The notes beneath the pieces were generated by a model, which was not told where the DNA came from, did no database searches, and was given only the letters and a program-made list of their open reading frames with translations. Positions 1 through 10,976 of a stretch of DNA of 64,000 nt are shown in pieces (position 1 is the first letter of the stretch; every line of letters starts with the position of its first letter). The position numbers and the translations under genes were made by a program. This DNA is from Harmothoe impar (Eukaryota; Annelida; Polychaeta; Phyllodocida; Polynoidae), in NCBI GenBank assembly GCA_947462335.1, contig OX381707.1:13293555-13357554 (forward strand), read 5' to 3'.

Positions 1-1897
1 GTACCCCTCACTAACAAGAGTAGTAGCATGTACCCTTCAAAATTATAACATACAGAAAGAAGAATCCTAGTAGATGCCCCTCAAAGTTATAAATATAAAA
101 TCCTAGCAGATAGATGTCCGTAGTAGATAGATGCCCCTCAAACTTATAATATACAGTGTCCCTCAAAGTTATAATAAATAGTAACTTTTTGAAAAATTAG
201 CAAAAAAGGTAAAAATAGAGGGTATAGTATAAAACAACATACTGTTGTTTTATACTATACCCTCTACTTATACTACTGACCCATTAGAATTGAGGATTTG
301 ATCTCCATACTAAGTACCTAAAGAAGCAGATACATGTTACCAAACTCCTAAGCTCTTTCATGTTTATAATTATTCACTTTCAATAATGCCAAATCAGATA
401 CATGCAGTCTAAATACAATGCATTTGACATATATGTGTCATAGCCCCTGGCCAAATTGAAATCGAAGGGATTTGAGTACCAAACCGGCATTTAGAGTAGC
501 CTATGTATGCATAAATATAAATAAATCTATATACCTTTCTGCTATATATAACATGTTGTTGTCCTCCTACTTTACACAAAATAAAGTTAAAATAAAGAAT
601 AAAGAGATTCTTTTTTTTGCTTATTCTCTGTTTTTTCCCTCATATTGACATATTATATTTCAATGGAAAGAACCAAAGCACTGGAACAAGTTTGGTTCCA
701 TGATTTAGGGGGCATCAGTTTACTTTCACCTGATTTAAACTATGCTTTGATTTTTGTATATTTAACTGTTGCTAAGAGAATTATGAAAAATACAAATCAT
801 TGGAAAATACCATTTTTACCATTTTCCGTCCCCCGATTTTCACCAGAAGGAGACATAGGACCAATACCATATTTCTATCAGACTTAAGGCACATAATAGC
901 CTTTTGATTGGTGAAGAGCATTAGCTGGTACTATTTATCCCTCCTACCAAAATTGGGCATTGAAAAGTGGCAAAAATCAATTTTTGCCCTTTTTGAGGCA
1001 GCCATATTGGATTTGCATATCATGGCAGACACTGCATCTTTGATTTTCATGTTGAGACCTTCATTGACATTTGGAATCCAAATTTCTAGGGCATTTAAAG
1101 TAACGGTTTTGATGCTATGAATTTTCAAACCTTTTCAAATTTCAGTTCAAACAGGAAAATTTACCACCTTTTATGCTCATTGTTCAAGTATAAGCCTTTA
1201 TCAAAACCTCCCAATATTGGCATTTCCCAAGAATGTATGAATGTGTGAGACAGCTCAAGCAATACCAGACCTCTAACTCATTGCATCTTGAAGATATTGC
1301 ACTTTGAAGATGGCACCAAATTGGGATATTGCAAACTGAGGGCCAAACCCCCTCATGTTCAGCGGCCAAAATCTCGGAAAGTTACGGGAGTAAGATGCTA
1401 CAATTTTGCATGTGGTCATTAACTACATACGTCTTCATGTAGGTGGAAAATGATTAGGATCTGAGGGGGTCATGTGGGGACCACTCGTTGAAATACTGTG
1501 GAATGGCCCGGGTGTTATGTCATGTCAAACTTGTGATCTAGATTTGGAGCACACATATGCAAATTATGCAAATGAGGTTGAAATAAGTTAGTTTATCTAA
1601 CTTAGACAATTAGGGGACTTCAGTCATGTATGGGGCTACATTCAAATTCAAAATCCAATGTTTTTCAACATAGCTTAGTCTGCTTTAAAAATTGATATAG
1701 AATTCATAGCTTTCAATTCTGACCTAGTTTTAGATGATCAAAAGTGACATAATAATTCAAAATTCCAGGTGCCTCCCATCCTATAATGAAAAAGTACCCT
1801 ACAAACTATGTTGGGACCAATTTATATGCTCCTATCACAAAATGAACGATCATCCACATACTGGGAGCTAAGGTACCCCACTGTGGGGTGATTGATT
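1..1897. other. Non-coding, no supported gene
   Basis: No convincing coding sequence is seen; the short ORFs lack recognisable domains and codon structure. The first 180 bases hold three degenerate copies of a TGCCCCTCAAAGTTATAA-like motif, followed by a perfect hairpin listed separately. The rest is AT-rich single-copy-looking DNA. Confidence 0.6.
216..266. repeat. Perfect 24-bp inverted repeat, 3-nt loop
   Basis: The arms 216-239 and 243-266 are exact reverse complements, starting TAGAGGGTATAG and ending CTATACCCTCTA, around a TAC loop. Such a perfect foldback could be a young MITE core or a small-RNA hairpin. No flanking target duplication was identified. Confidence 0.85.
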
Positions 1898-1995
1898 TGG
1901 CCTGTAGGAGTGCCATCAGATAGAGATTCATGCCGAGGTTGATCAGGTTTCAAATGCCCTGCTACACAGGAGCTACCCAACCATGGGGCCCTTTA

Positions 1996-2400
1996 TGGGG
2001 GGGGGGGGTCCCCATGTTGCATGTCGATTTTAAGAAAGGCTCATGTCACATGTCACTAAGGAAAAACCCATGTCACTAGTGTCAGTCACTAAGAGATGTT
2101 ATTGATTAGGTCCCCACCAAGGAATTTTTGAATTTTTAGAACTGAAATGGTGCATTCTGATACATTTTAGGATCCTAAGCTCCGGGGTCCAAGACAATTG
2201 TGAATATCTAGACTTGAAATGGTGCATTTTGATTCACTATCCAATAACTATCTCATGTCACTAAGGCCCATGTCACATGTCGAATTTAAGAAATACTCCA
2301 TGTCCCATGTCACTTACATGGCTATGTCCCATGTCGATTTTAAGAAATGGCCATGTCACCATGTCGAATTTAGGGGCCTAGGGCCATAACCATAGCCTGC
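1996..2400 (+). mobile_element. CATGTCG-rich MITE, copy 1
   Basis: The segment starts TGGGGGGGG-TCCCCATG and contains many short CATGTCAC/CATGTCGATTTTAAGAAA units, ending GTCGAATTTAGGGGCCTAGGG. Related copies lie near 6533-6920, 39502-40037 and 59547-59757. The last interrupts a tandem array cleanly, which shows that the family is mobile. There is no coding capacity. Confidence 0.6.
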
Positions 2401-3222
2401 ATGTATGTGTCAGAGTCGAAAGGACGTTCAGAGTATGGCCCTACACCCCTAAATTCGATATGGCCTTTTCTTAAAATCCTCATGAGGCCTAGTGACATGC
2501 GACATGAGGCCTAAAAAGATAGTGACATGGCACATGGAAAGTTCACAAGAGAGTGTGTCTCAAGAGATCAGGCCAATGTGAACATTTTTGACCGGGTGCC
2601 ATCTTTGACCGGGTGCCATCTTTGACCGGCTTGATAGAAAACTGTTTACGATCCAACTTTTAACTAATAGTGATGTAATCAGATTAGTTTCTCTGTCATG
2701 AAAGATTGATATGAAAGCGTTTTCTCCACACATTAGGAATTGCCAAAAAAACACAGATAAAAAGCTATAAAAATTCCCTCACCTTCCTATCTAGCACAAA
2801 TATGGGGACGAACCTGAGGAGTCACTATACGCCGCCCATTCTGTGCGTAATCTTAAAAAGCCCACTTTCCCGTAATCTTAATAACAAAACCCCACTTTTC
2901 CCATAATCTTAATAACGAAACTCAATCTATACTAGTCCTAATATGAATTGCGTCTGATGCTGATAGGGGAGCTCTGGCCCCCAACCCCCATTCTTCTTTT
3001 CCTTTTTTTTCCTTCTTTAATAATGGTGAGCACTATTAAGACTTTAAGATTACACACAGAATGGGCGGTGTCTATTGACTCCGCATGTTCGTCCCTTGTT
3101 GCATCTAGCACCAACCTGAAATCACTTTTTTCTCGGTCCAACAACTAATGAAATACATCTATCCCTCTGAATTTACATCAAGAATTGTCTATTTGTGGAT
3201 TCCAGCAGGAACATCAACAAAG

Positions 3223-3316
3223 ATGAATAGTGACTGGAAGAGGACACTTCCTGGTTATGGGGTCATGCTGCTGGCTGACATCTTTTGGGTTGCATCTGGA
3301 GCAGCCGTTCAGACCC
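3223..3316 (+). pseudogene. Transporter copy A, truncated 5' fragment
   Basis: The ATG at 3223 opens the same frame as the intact transporter at 7617, with about 31 codons including the LLADIFWVASGAAVQ segment of the first membrane helix. After 3316 the sequence switches to an antisense gag-protease remnant, so the rest of the gene is missing here. An in-frame ATG at 3148 extends the frame upstream, as in copy B. This is a dead fragment rather than a small gene. Confidence 0.85.
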
Positions 3317-5138
3317 ATCATCGACTTCCCACCCGGATATATGCGCTGTCACCACCAACTCCCCCCCCCCCCGCCAGGATGTAGCAGTACGGCCCCGCAT
3401 CTGCCCGTCCGAGCTTTCTTCGTCTCGGGGGGTCCCTCGCCCGACTCTTCCCACAGCAACCTCTCCCGATCCATATCCAGCAGTATCCGGTTGCTCCTTA
3501 TGAGATCGGCCCCGAGTATGCCTTCCGGCGAGATGTCCCCTGCATCTTTTCCCCGGCGAACTCCAGCACCCCCTCCGTACGACCCCTCTGCATCGGCCTT
3601 CCATCCGTGCAGACGACCATACGGTAATGCGCCACCAGGGATCCCGGGGTGCTCTGCCGGTCCCACCACCGAGTGGAGAGCATGCTGGCCGAGGCGCCCG
3701 TGTCCACCAGCATGCTAATCTCGTATCCGAACAGCTTCCCCTCCACTATGAGGCCTGTCCCCTTCTTCTCACGGCCTTGTACCGACGTCACCGTTATCTC
3801 CGGTCGCCCTTTCCCGGCCCCAGGACTCCCTAGCTCTGGGGCCGCTACCCGTTTCCTGACGCCGGTTTCCCTTTCGTCGGCTTACCACCCTCCTGTCCCT
3901 GCAGGACCTACTCTGGGGGCCGCTCCGGGCATTTCCGCCGGAAGTGTCCGTCTTTTCCGCACCTGAAGCATCCCCTACCCGAGGGCCGCGGTCCTGCTGC
4001 CGCCACCCCCGGCACTCCGGCCTGCGGGCACAAGTCCTTCCGAAGGCTCGCCAGCTCCCGCATGAAATCTGCCCTCAGCGTCGCCAGTTCCGTGTGAACT
4101 CCTTTCAGAGGGCCTCCGCCTGCACCCCAACGGTCACAGCGTCCTCCAGCGTTCGGGGTTGAGAGTATAGTATGAAATATCGCAGCTGACTGTCTTTCAG
4201 GCCGTCGAGGAACCTGTCCTTTGCCAAGCTGCAGATGGTTTCGCCGTCTGTGTTCGGGTATCCCAGCCTTGCCAGTCATTCCAAATCTTCCGAATATGAC
4301 ACCAGATCCTCCTACAATCGCTGGTCACGCCCCATGAAGCACGGCCTTATGTGACTCCACCTGGTTTCTGGGCTGGAACCTCTGTTGTAGCGCCCCGACC
4401 AATTCCGCGTACGTCAGGTCTTCTCCCGGCGCCAAGCGGGACTGGAGCCGCCTCACGTTCCCTAGTAGGCTTATCCCCAGGAACATACCCGCCGTCCGAT
4501 CGTCCCACTTATTGGCCTGGATGCACAACCGGAAATGCGCCATAAACTCGTCCAAATCAGTCGTTCCGTCGAACTGGGCGGGCATCACTACCGGACGTCC
4601 CCCGTCTCCCGCGGGCGTGTTGGGCACCGTTACCCTCAGCCCCCCGGTTGGTCCCTGGTCTCGTACCACCCGGTGTCCTCCCAACTCGTCGCCACTTCTC
4701 GGTCTCTCCATCCTCTGGACAGCTTCCTTCCGCCGGCCACCAGTCCGTTCATGTGGTAAGTCGCCCCCTGCTCCCGCTGACTCTGCCGAACTAGGCCCCG
4801 TTCTCCCCCGACCGTGCGTGCGCCATTGTATCATTCCCCTAGCTTCGCCCGCCGAGTCCGGTCTTCCGAAGCTCCACATGTCCGGTGTACGTTCCACCTC
4901 TCTGCCCAGTTGCATCTGCGCACTCGACCAAGTTGCCGCCCAGGCGCCCGTCCAGCGCCGCCCCCCTCAGCTCCGCTGCTAGGTCCGGGTCCCGCATCTC
5001 CACCGTGCGTCTTCCCTCCGGATGTTCATCTCCCGCCCGCATCGCGTCCCCGCTCTCGCCGCTGTCTTTGCTGTTCTCTCCGCTTAACATCGTGTAATGT
5101 CCGTTGGTCCTATGCCTGTTGTTCACCGCTGTCACCAA
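3317..5138 (-). pseudogene. Ty3-type gag-protease remnant
   Basis: Read on the minus strand, gag-like sequence starts near 5090 and runs through a helical capsid-like region (4325-4915, with FMAHFRLCIQANKW) to a zinc knuckle CFRCGKDGHFRRKC (CX2CX4HX4C, near 3930-3970). It ends in an aspartic protease segment with LVDTGAS (near 3700). These pieces lie in different frames, so the copy is degraded. No reverse transcriptase or integrase follows; it stops abruptly at the transporter copy A junction. It is GC-rich compared with its surroundings, which suggests a different origin from the AT-rich host DNA. Confidence 0.85.
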
Positions 5139-5489
5139 TGTAAGGAAATTAAGGGCATCGGATAGCCCAGTGGCCACAAAAATCAGTTCAATGTTGAATC
5201 AACATTGCATCAACATTGAATCAACATTGTCAACCAGTTTTCAATGTTGATTCAATGTTCTGTGCCCACTGGGAGAGAACACAACAGCTAACCAGTTCGG
5301 GTATTCCAAGAGATCCTTTATTATAGGTATCACAAAGTTAACTGAACAACTGCGGCAGCGCTGCTCCTTATATACCCGCCCGCCCCAGCATCCCTGCGCT
5401 CGTAAGATAGGGCCGAGGCGGTTCCGTACGAACCCGCCCCGACCGAGAGTGTAACGACAGGGGAGGCCTCGCCTCTCCTGCCCACTACA
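5139..5489 (-). repeat. LTR of the minus-strand gag remnant
   Basis: On the minus strand the segment begins TGTAGTGGGCAGG (5489) and ends at ...CA (5139), directly before a primer-binding-like TGGTGACAGCGG (5137-5126). It contains a TATATAAGG promoter-like box and AATAAA in the right order for an LTR. A 108-bp MITE is nested in its 3' part (5166-5273). No second LTR is present at the other end. Confidence 0.65.
5166..5273. mobile_element. Short foldback MITE, CCCAGTGG termini
   Basis: The inverted termini CCCAGTGGCCACA and TGTGCCCACTGGG flank several alternating copies of AATGTTGATTCAACATT. The whole 108 bp can fold. It sits inside the minus-strand LTR. A larger element with similar CCCAGTC ends lies at 29398-29597. 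Confidence 0.7.
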
Positions 5490-5558
<69 letters not shown>

Positions 5559-5631
5559 TATATATGTGACACGATCTGCGAAAAGGGACCTTAGTGCAGG
5601 AGGCACTAAGGTTCCTTTTCCCAGTACATGT

Positions 5632-5706
<75 letters not shown>

Positions 5707-5740
5707 GTATATATGTATATATATGTATATATATATGTGG
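5490..5740. repeat. (AT)n tracts flanking a hairpin
   Basis: Two long TA-dinucleotide tracts (about 5490-5562 and 5637-5735) flank a core. The core has an outer GTGAC/GTCAC pair and an 18-bp inverted repeat, GAAAAGGGACCTTAGTGC against GCACTAAGGTTCCTTTTC (one mismatch), with an AGGAG loop. The symmetry suggests a single foldback element expanded by TA slippage. Confidence 0.75.
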
Positions 5741-5953
5741 TACTGTAAACGTATTAATTTTCGCGCTGTACATATTTTCGCGGATTTCGCGGATTTTAAA
5801 ATCCGCGAAAATATGTCCAGCGTGAAAATTAATACAGTAATGATTTAAAGTGCCAAATCTCGGGAATCAGCAAATTTAAATACACGCGAAATTGCGTTTT
5901 TTGGCCAATCCGCGAAAATTTATACCAGCATAAATATCTACATTTACAGTAAC
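5741..5953. mobile_element. Foldback MITE with TACTGTA ends
   Basis: TACTGTA at the left and TTTACAGTA at the right enclose near-palindromic arms rich in TTTTCGCGGAT/ATCCGCGAAAA. An inner palindrome covers about 5745-5845. Related termini recur near 11275-11343 and 44860-44880, so this is a dispersed family. Confidence 0.65.
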
Positions 5954-6430
5954 TGAGTCCGATAGCACCGATTTGAGAGAAAAAAAAAGGTTAGTGGAGC
6001 CTCAGCTTTACAACATAAAGAAACACACACCTGACCCAAACCCACATCTAGGACAGTGACACCCACACCTACCTCTTACAGCGGTATGGTAAACAGGTAG
6101 GTTTTAGACATTTTTGTCTTGCCCTAAAGAGGATTTAAAAGTTTTTTAACTATCTTAATTGAGATTTATTCTGTGGTCGAGATCATCGAGAGCAAAACGC
6201 AAGGATCTAACACAGAGGTAAACAGATAGGTGACGAGCTTATGCCTTATGTATGAGAATTACCCTGCAACATTACTATATTACCATACTATTTTTTATTT
6301 CTATCATATTTTGAAAATCATATAGTGAAATATATACACACTTAATTATGGTATACCAAAGTCCGATGATAATGCGGAAACCAGGCTATAAGTTGACCTA
6401 CAACAGGCAGCAGTCCTGGGGTGATTGATA

Positions 6431-7711
6431 TGGCCTGTAGGAGTGCCATCAGATAGAGATTCACGCCGAGGTTGATCAGGTTTCAAATGCCCTGCTACAC
6501 AGGAGCTACCCAACCATGGGGCCCTTTATGGGGGGGGGGGGGGGTCCCCATGTTGCATGTCGATTTTAAGAAAGGCTCATGTCACATGTCACTAAGGAAA
6601 AACCCATGTCACTAGTGTCAGTCACTAAGAGATGTTGTTGATTAGGTCCCCACCAAGGAATTTTTGAATTTTTAGAACTGAAATGGTGCATTCTGATACA
6701 TTTTAGGATCCTGAGCTCCTGGGTCCAAGACAATTGTGAATATCTAGACTTGAAATGGTGCATTTTGATTCACTATCCAATAACTATCTCATGTCACTAA
6801 GGCCCATGTCACATGTCGAATTTAAGAAATACTCCATGTCCCATGTCACTTACATGGCTATGTCCCATGTCGATTTTAAGAAATGGCCATGTCACCATGT
6901 CGAATTTAGGGGCTTAGGGCCATAACCATAGCCTGCATGTATGTGTCAGAATCAAAAGGACGTTCAGAGTATGGCCCTACACCCCTAAATTTGATATGGC
7001 CTTTTCTTAAAATCCTCATGAGGCCTAGTGACATGCGACATGAGGCCTAAAAGATAGTGACATGGCACATGGAAAGTTCACAAGAGAGTGTGTCTCAAGA
7101 GATCAGGCCAATGTGAACATTTTTGACCGGGTGCCATCTTTGACCGGGTGCCATCTTTGACCGGCTTGATAGAAAACTGTTTACGATCCAACTTTTAACT
7201 AATAGTGATATAATCAGATTAGTTTCTCTGTCATGAAAGATTGATATGAAAGCGTTTTCTCCACACATTAGGAATTGCCAAAAAAACACAGATAAAAAGC
7301 TATAAAAATTCCCTCACCTTCCTATCTAGCACACACATGGGGACGAACCTGAAGAGTCACTATACGCCGCCCATTCTGTGCAAAATCTTAAAAAGCCCAT
7401 TTTCCCGTAATCTTAATAACAAAACCCCACTTTTCCCATAATCTTAATAACAGGATGGGTGGTGTCTAGTTACTCCACAGGTTTGTCCCTTGTTGCATCT
7501 AGCACCAACCTGAAATCACTTTTTTCTCGGTCCCACAACTAATGAAATACATCTATCCCTGTGAATTTACATCAAGAATTGTCTATTTGTGGATTCCAGC
7601 AGGAACATCCACAAAGATGAATAGTGACTGGAAGAGGACACTTCCTGGTTATGGGGTCATGCTGCTGGCTGACATCTTCTGGGTGGCATCTGGTGCAGCC
7701 GTTCAGACCCT
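6431..7711 (+). repeat. Duplicated segment, copy B
   Basis: Partner of 1898-3316, with a second CATGTCG-rich MITE at about 6533-6920. It continues into the intact transporter gene where copy A is broken. A minus-strand reading frame of 64 codons is conserved between the copies (7095-7289 and 2560-2754), but I see no domain and treat it as chance. Confidence 0.85.
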
Positions 7712-8615
7712 AGGGGGACGTGTGCCGGACTTTGAACTCGGGGTCCTGCGATACATTGGTGGAATGCTATGTGCTGCGGTAATCATGTGCTTTAACAAAA
7801 GAACTGAACTAGTGCTACCTCAGGAATCCTATGTTAATGTCATACTGATGGGATTTTGCTCCATGGTTTTCAATTGCCTCTATTTCTTTGCCGTGGCATA
7901 TGTTCCTCTGAGTCATACATCATTATGTATAATTGGCATTATGATTATGATAACTGTCTTATCAAAGGTTTTGTTTGAAAAAACACCCAACATGATCATC
8001 TCCATCTCCATTGTTGGCTGTATACTTGGGATGCTGGCTCTAGTTCAACCATGGAAGGATTTTACTGATGGATTTACATCTGCATTAACAAACTTGAGTG
8101 TTCCTGTGATAACCAACTCTACCTCCACCTTACCTGTGGTACTGGGCCCCACATGGCAACTTGTGGCAGGCTACTGCGCGCTAGTCGGGGCTGCTGCTAT
8201 TGAGGGTTATTACAGTATACTAGCGGGCGTCTACCTTAAAAATGTAAAGCCAAGTTTCCTGACTTTCCTTTCTTCAACTGTGGCTCTGCCGGTTTGCCTC
8301 GTGTGCAGTTTCTACCTAGAGCAACCAGTGTGGATCACTGAGCCTTACACCATCTTACTGGTCTCAGTACACGTGGTCGGCACTGGGGGAGCACTGCTGT
8401 GCCAGGTTGCAGCTTGCCAAATGATTGAACCCATCCATGCTACCATGATCATGAACTTGATACCTGTTCTAAACCTCATGCTTCAGTATACCATGTTCGG
8501 TAGCACTTTGTATGGTAGGCGTAACATAATGGAAGTCGCTGGGTGTCTCCTCATTGTGGGGTCTGTTGTTCTGAGTGGGTTGTTTAACAATGACGAGAAA
8601 CACGAAGACTTCTGA
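7617..8615 (+). CDS. DMT/EamA-superfamily multi-pass membrane transporter-like protein
   Basis: This encodes 332 residues with about ten hydrophobic helices arranged as two EamA-like halves, as in the SLC35/DMT superfamily. The first half ends in helix-rich YVPLSHTSLCIIGIMIMITV followed by GMLALVQPW, resembling the conserved helix 4-5 pattern of SLC35G-type proteins. The central loop has NLS and NST glycosylation sequons, and the C-terminus is short and acidic (NNDEKHEDF). It presumably sits in an endomembrane or the plasma membrane; the substrate cannot be inferred. I chose the ATG at 7617 because it has A at -3 and is where copy C also begins. An in-frame ATG at 7542 would add 25 residues but has poor context. 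The coding sequence is intronless. AATAAA at 8743 probably ends the transcript. Two broken relatives lie in the window. Confidence 0.85.
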   Translation: MNSDWKRTLPGYGVMLLADIFWVASGAAVQTLGGRVPDFELGVLRYIGGMLCAAVIMCFNKRTELVLPQESYVNVILMGFCSMVFNCLYFFAVAYVPLSHTSLCIIGIMIMITVLSKVLFEKTPNMIISISIVGCILGMLALVQPWKDFTDGFTSALTNLSVPVITNSTSTLPVVLGPTWQLVAGYCALVGAAAIEGYYSILAGVYLKNVKPSFLTFLSSTVALPVCLVCSFYLEQPVWITEPYTILLVSVHVVGTGGALLCQVAACQMIEPIHATMIMNLIPVLNLMLQYTMFGSTLYGRRNIMEVAGCLLIVGSVVLSGLFNNDEKHEDF

Positions 8616-8689
8616 GTTCCTATTGTAGTGGCCTATGGTGCAGAACGGCAGCAGTTCCTTCAGGACTCACCAGAGGGCACTGTGGATGG

Positions 8690-8860
8690 TGTGCCCTTTA
8701 AAGCACAGGCTTTCACTGAGCGTGTTCTGGTGGCGATGATGAAATAAAGGCCTGACACTCTGGTGGACCGGTCATCCAAGTGACCACGTGAGCAACCCAC
8801 TGCAGACCATCGCCACCAGAACACGTACGCTCAAGGAAAGCCTGTGCTTTAAAGGGTGCA
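8690..8860 (+). other. 3'-UTR inverted repeat enclosing AATAAA
   Basis: The left arm (8690-8738; GTGCCCTTTAAAGCACAGGC... to GTGGCGATG) pairs with the right arm (8808-8860; CATCGCCACCAGAACACG... to TTTAAAGGGTGCA). AATAAA at 8743-8748 lies in the loop. The same arrangement follows copy C (36085-36255, AATAAA about 36139). The structure belongs to the duplicated gene's 3' region; its role in 3'-end formation is unproven. Confidence 0.7.
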
Positions 8861-9070
8861 TCCTGTATCACAGCGGTCAGTTATTCATGAAGTGAAGTGC
8901 GACTATTATTTGGGCTACAATGAGGTCACAGGGAGCTTGCTATTCTTGACCAAAGAATTGCTAAATGAGAATTTAAAAAAAGAAATATATGAAATATATA
9001 AAATAGAGAAGAAATGCTGATTAAAAGTAGATAAGTAATAGGTGCATATTCATTCAGTTCTCACCACAGC

Positions 9071-9294
9071 TACCGTAAATTCCCACATGTATAACCTGCA
9101 GGTTAGACATGAACCAAAACCCCTACTGCGGGTTCTACAAAATTCACAAGGTCAAGGTGCGGGTAATACGAGGGTTTCTGGCAGTATAGTACCAAATCGT
9201 GATTTTCAGACCTCTGATACGGGCGATAGGATTCTCCCAAAGTCAGGCTGCAGATTATATGCAAGATGTGGGTTATATGCAGGAATTTACGGTA
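9071..9294. mobile_element. MITE with TACCGTAAATTCC termini
   Basis: The left end TACCGTAAATTCCCAC and right end GCAGGAATTTACGGTA are inverted. The interior alternates GTTATATGCAG-like units in both orientations. The same insertion is present in the duplicated flank at about 36471-36686, so it predates that duplication. A related element is at 32179-32404. Confidence 0.75.
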
Positions 9295-10187
9295 TAGTAG
9301 TATGTAAAGCAACTCTGCTAGGTTTCATAGCCGCACTCGTCATGTGAAAATGCCAATGTGCTGTACCATTGGTTTATCCATAATGTATATAATGATCGAT
9401 TTAGTTACATGTGAAACCTATACCCTTTACAGCCAATGTGAACAGATGGAAGATCCATAAGTAGTTCTAAATATGTAAAGGCCATTGCTTTGTTAAACTT
9501 TGCTAACTGTTCATTTTAGTTGATTTTCTACTATATATATTCTGCATGGGGTGTTTCTCCATGATAACGTCACTAAAATAGCTATGAAACCAATCTTTAA
9601 ATGTATATTTTGATGGAATTGATATATAATTACATGAAAGAAATACAGAGATCCACTCTAATTCAATGAACCACTTGTGGAGTAACCTGTCGTTCAGACT
9701 GATCATCTCGCATGACTGACCTAGCTCATGTGAGTGCACGGACAAACGTTTTGAATGAGTCTTAATGAAATCTTAATAACATCTTACCTCCGGAAAGTCT
9801 TTTCTTTTTTACCTTTCTTTAGTTCTGGTGGAACCCCAGTTAAATACCTTTTCAAGATTTGTTTAAGACTACACATGAACTCAGTCATGGTAAATCTTAA
9901 GACTAAGACTTCACTAAGACTCACTCAAAACATTTGTCCATGTACTCACGTGAGCTAGGTGCTATCTACGATTATCGTGGACCTCTGTCTATAAAATTGG
10001 GTTAGCTTGTAAGGAATGGGGTAAGGGACCAGAGACATACACATGCCAACACTGTAACAGTTAACTACTGTCACACTCCGATTCCCTGGGCTCAGGTTTA
10101 ACTCTTTCAAGACGGCATAGTGCATTAATGGTCTATAGTGCCTGCGTCATGCATGACTCATGTAAACCCGAAGGCCGATGTTGATAC
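9295..10187. other. Non-coding 3' flank of copy B
   Basis: No gene is visible. The whole stretch is shared with the copy C flank (36687-37940) apart from MITE differences. This marks it as part of the segmental duplication. Confidence 0.6.
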
Positions 10188-10520
10188 CATACTGTGGCAA
10201 GCCATTTGTTCACCCTCTGATATCGGAGTTAATAACTTCGATATCGAAGTTCACAACACCGATATCGAAGTTAACAACTCCGATATCGAAGTTAAAAATT
10301 CCGATATCGAAGTTAACAACTCCGATATCGAAGTTAACAACTCCGATATCGGAGTAAATAACTTTGATTGGAGTTAATAACTTTGATATCGGAGTTAGAA
10401 CCTCCGATATCAGAGTAAGAAACTTTGGTATGGGAGTAAGAAACTTCGATATCGGAGTAAGAAACTCCAATATCGGAGTTAGAAACTCCGATATCAGGGT
10501 GAACATATCGCTTGCCATAT
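10188..10520. mobile_element. MITE carrying a GATATCGAAGTTAACAACTCC minisatellite
   Basis: Outer inverted ends (GGCAAGCCATTTGTTCACCC near 10197; GGGTGAACATATCGCTTGCC near 10498) enclose about 13 degenerate 21-bp units (10216-10500) built around GATATC. The copy C flank reads straight through at 37940/37941 with none of this sequence, so the whole block is an insertion. The translated DIEVNNS repeats are a by-product of the 21-bp period. Confidence 0.8.
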
Positions 10521-10692
10521 ACTCCCAGACTGAGAGGGTTAGCATAGGTCACCAAAACAGCACAGGCAAGTGTCGCACTGTGTCGGTGAATCATGATAAA
10601 ATTGAACTTTTATGTATCATCTGGTTCCTAATCCTTCAGCCTTTAGAGTGGCATCTTGTTAAAAGTCAACATTTGTCATTATGATGCACCAA

Positions 10693-10976
10693 GGCCAAAA
10701 AAAAAGAAGGTTGGTTTCCAGTAACATGGTCTGACAAGCTAGGCCCGGCCAACCGGGATTTTATTTTTAATTTCTTAAATCTTTTTTTTTTGCTTTTTAC
10801 CTTTTTAGGGTCCGGTTTTAGGGTTTTGCCATAAAATCCTCAATAAGTGTCCGATTTACGAACCGTAAAAAACGGCAAATAGCAAAATTTTCCAGAAATA
10901 AAAAAAAGAGGGGGACCCGGCCCTGTTTTGCTCGACCCGGTCGGGTGACCGGAAACAAACCTTTTTCTTTTTGGCC
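10693..10976. mobile_element. MITE with GGCCAAAAA termini, CAA target duplication
   Basis: The left end GGCCAAAAAAAAAGAAGG and right end CCTTTTTCTTTTTGGCC are inverted. CAA flanks both sides (10690-10692 and 10977-10979). The copy C flank lacks the insert near 38110. The 3-bp duplication and a related 421-bp element at 37025-37445 with TTA duplication suggest a PIF/Harbinger-like mobiliser, which is an inference. Confidence 0.8.

Larger units (their letters stand above)
1898..3316 (+). repeat. Duplicated segment, copy A
   Basis: This block is collinear and highly similar to 6431-7711: both start at a GGCCTGTAGGAGTGCC motif, pass through a G-run, a CATGTCG-rich MITE and three GGGTGCCATCTTTGACC units, and enter the same transporter reading frame. 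Copy A has about 130 bp (near 2930-3060) that copy B lacks. Similarity stops abruptly at 3316, where a retroelement remnant begins. Confidence 0.85.

Noticed and set aside
2560..2754. Minus-strand 64-codon ORF conserved in both duplicate copies (also 7095-7289)
   Set aside because: Conservation is explained by recent DNA duplication; there is no domain and no start context or partner.
5241..5848. ORFs rich in YIYIYI on both strands
   Set aside because: They are translations of TA-dinucleotide tracts; the same pattern appears in several frames.
10138..10684. Repetitive ORFs with NNSDIEV units on both strands
   Set aside because: They are products of the 21-bp minisatellite; a 21-bp period is open in many frames.
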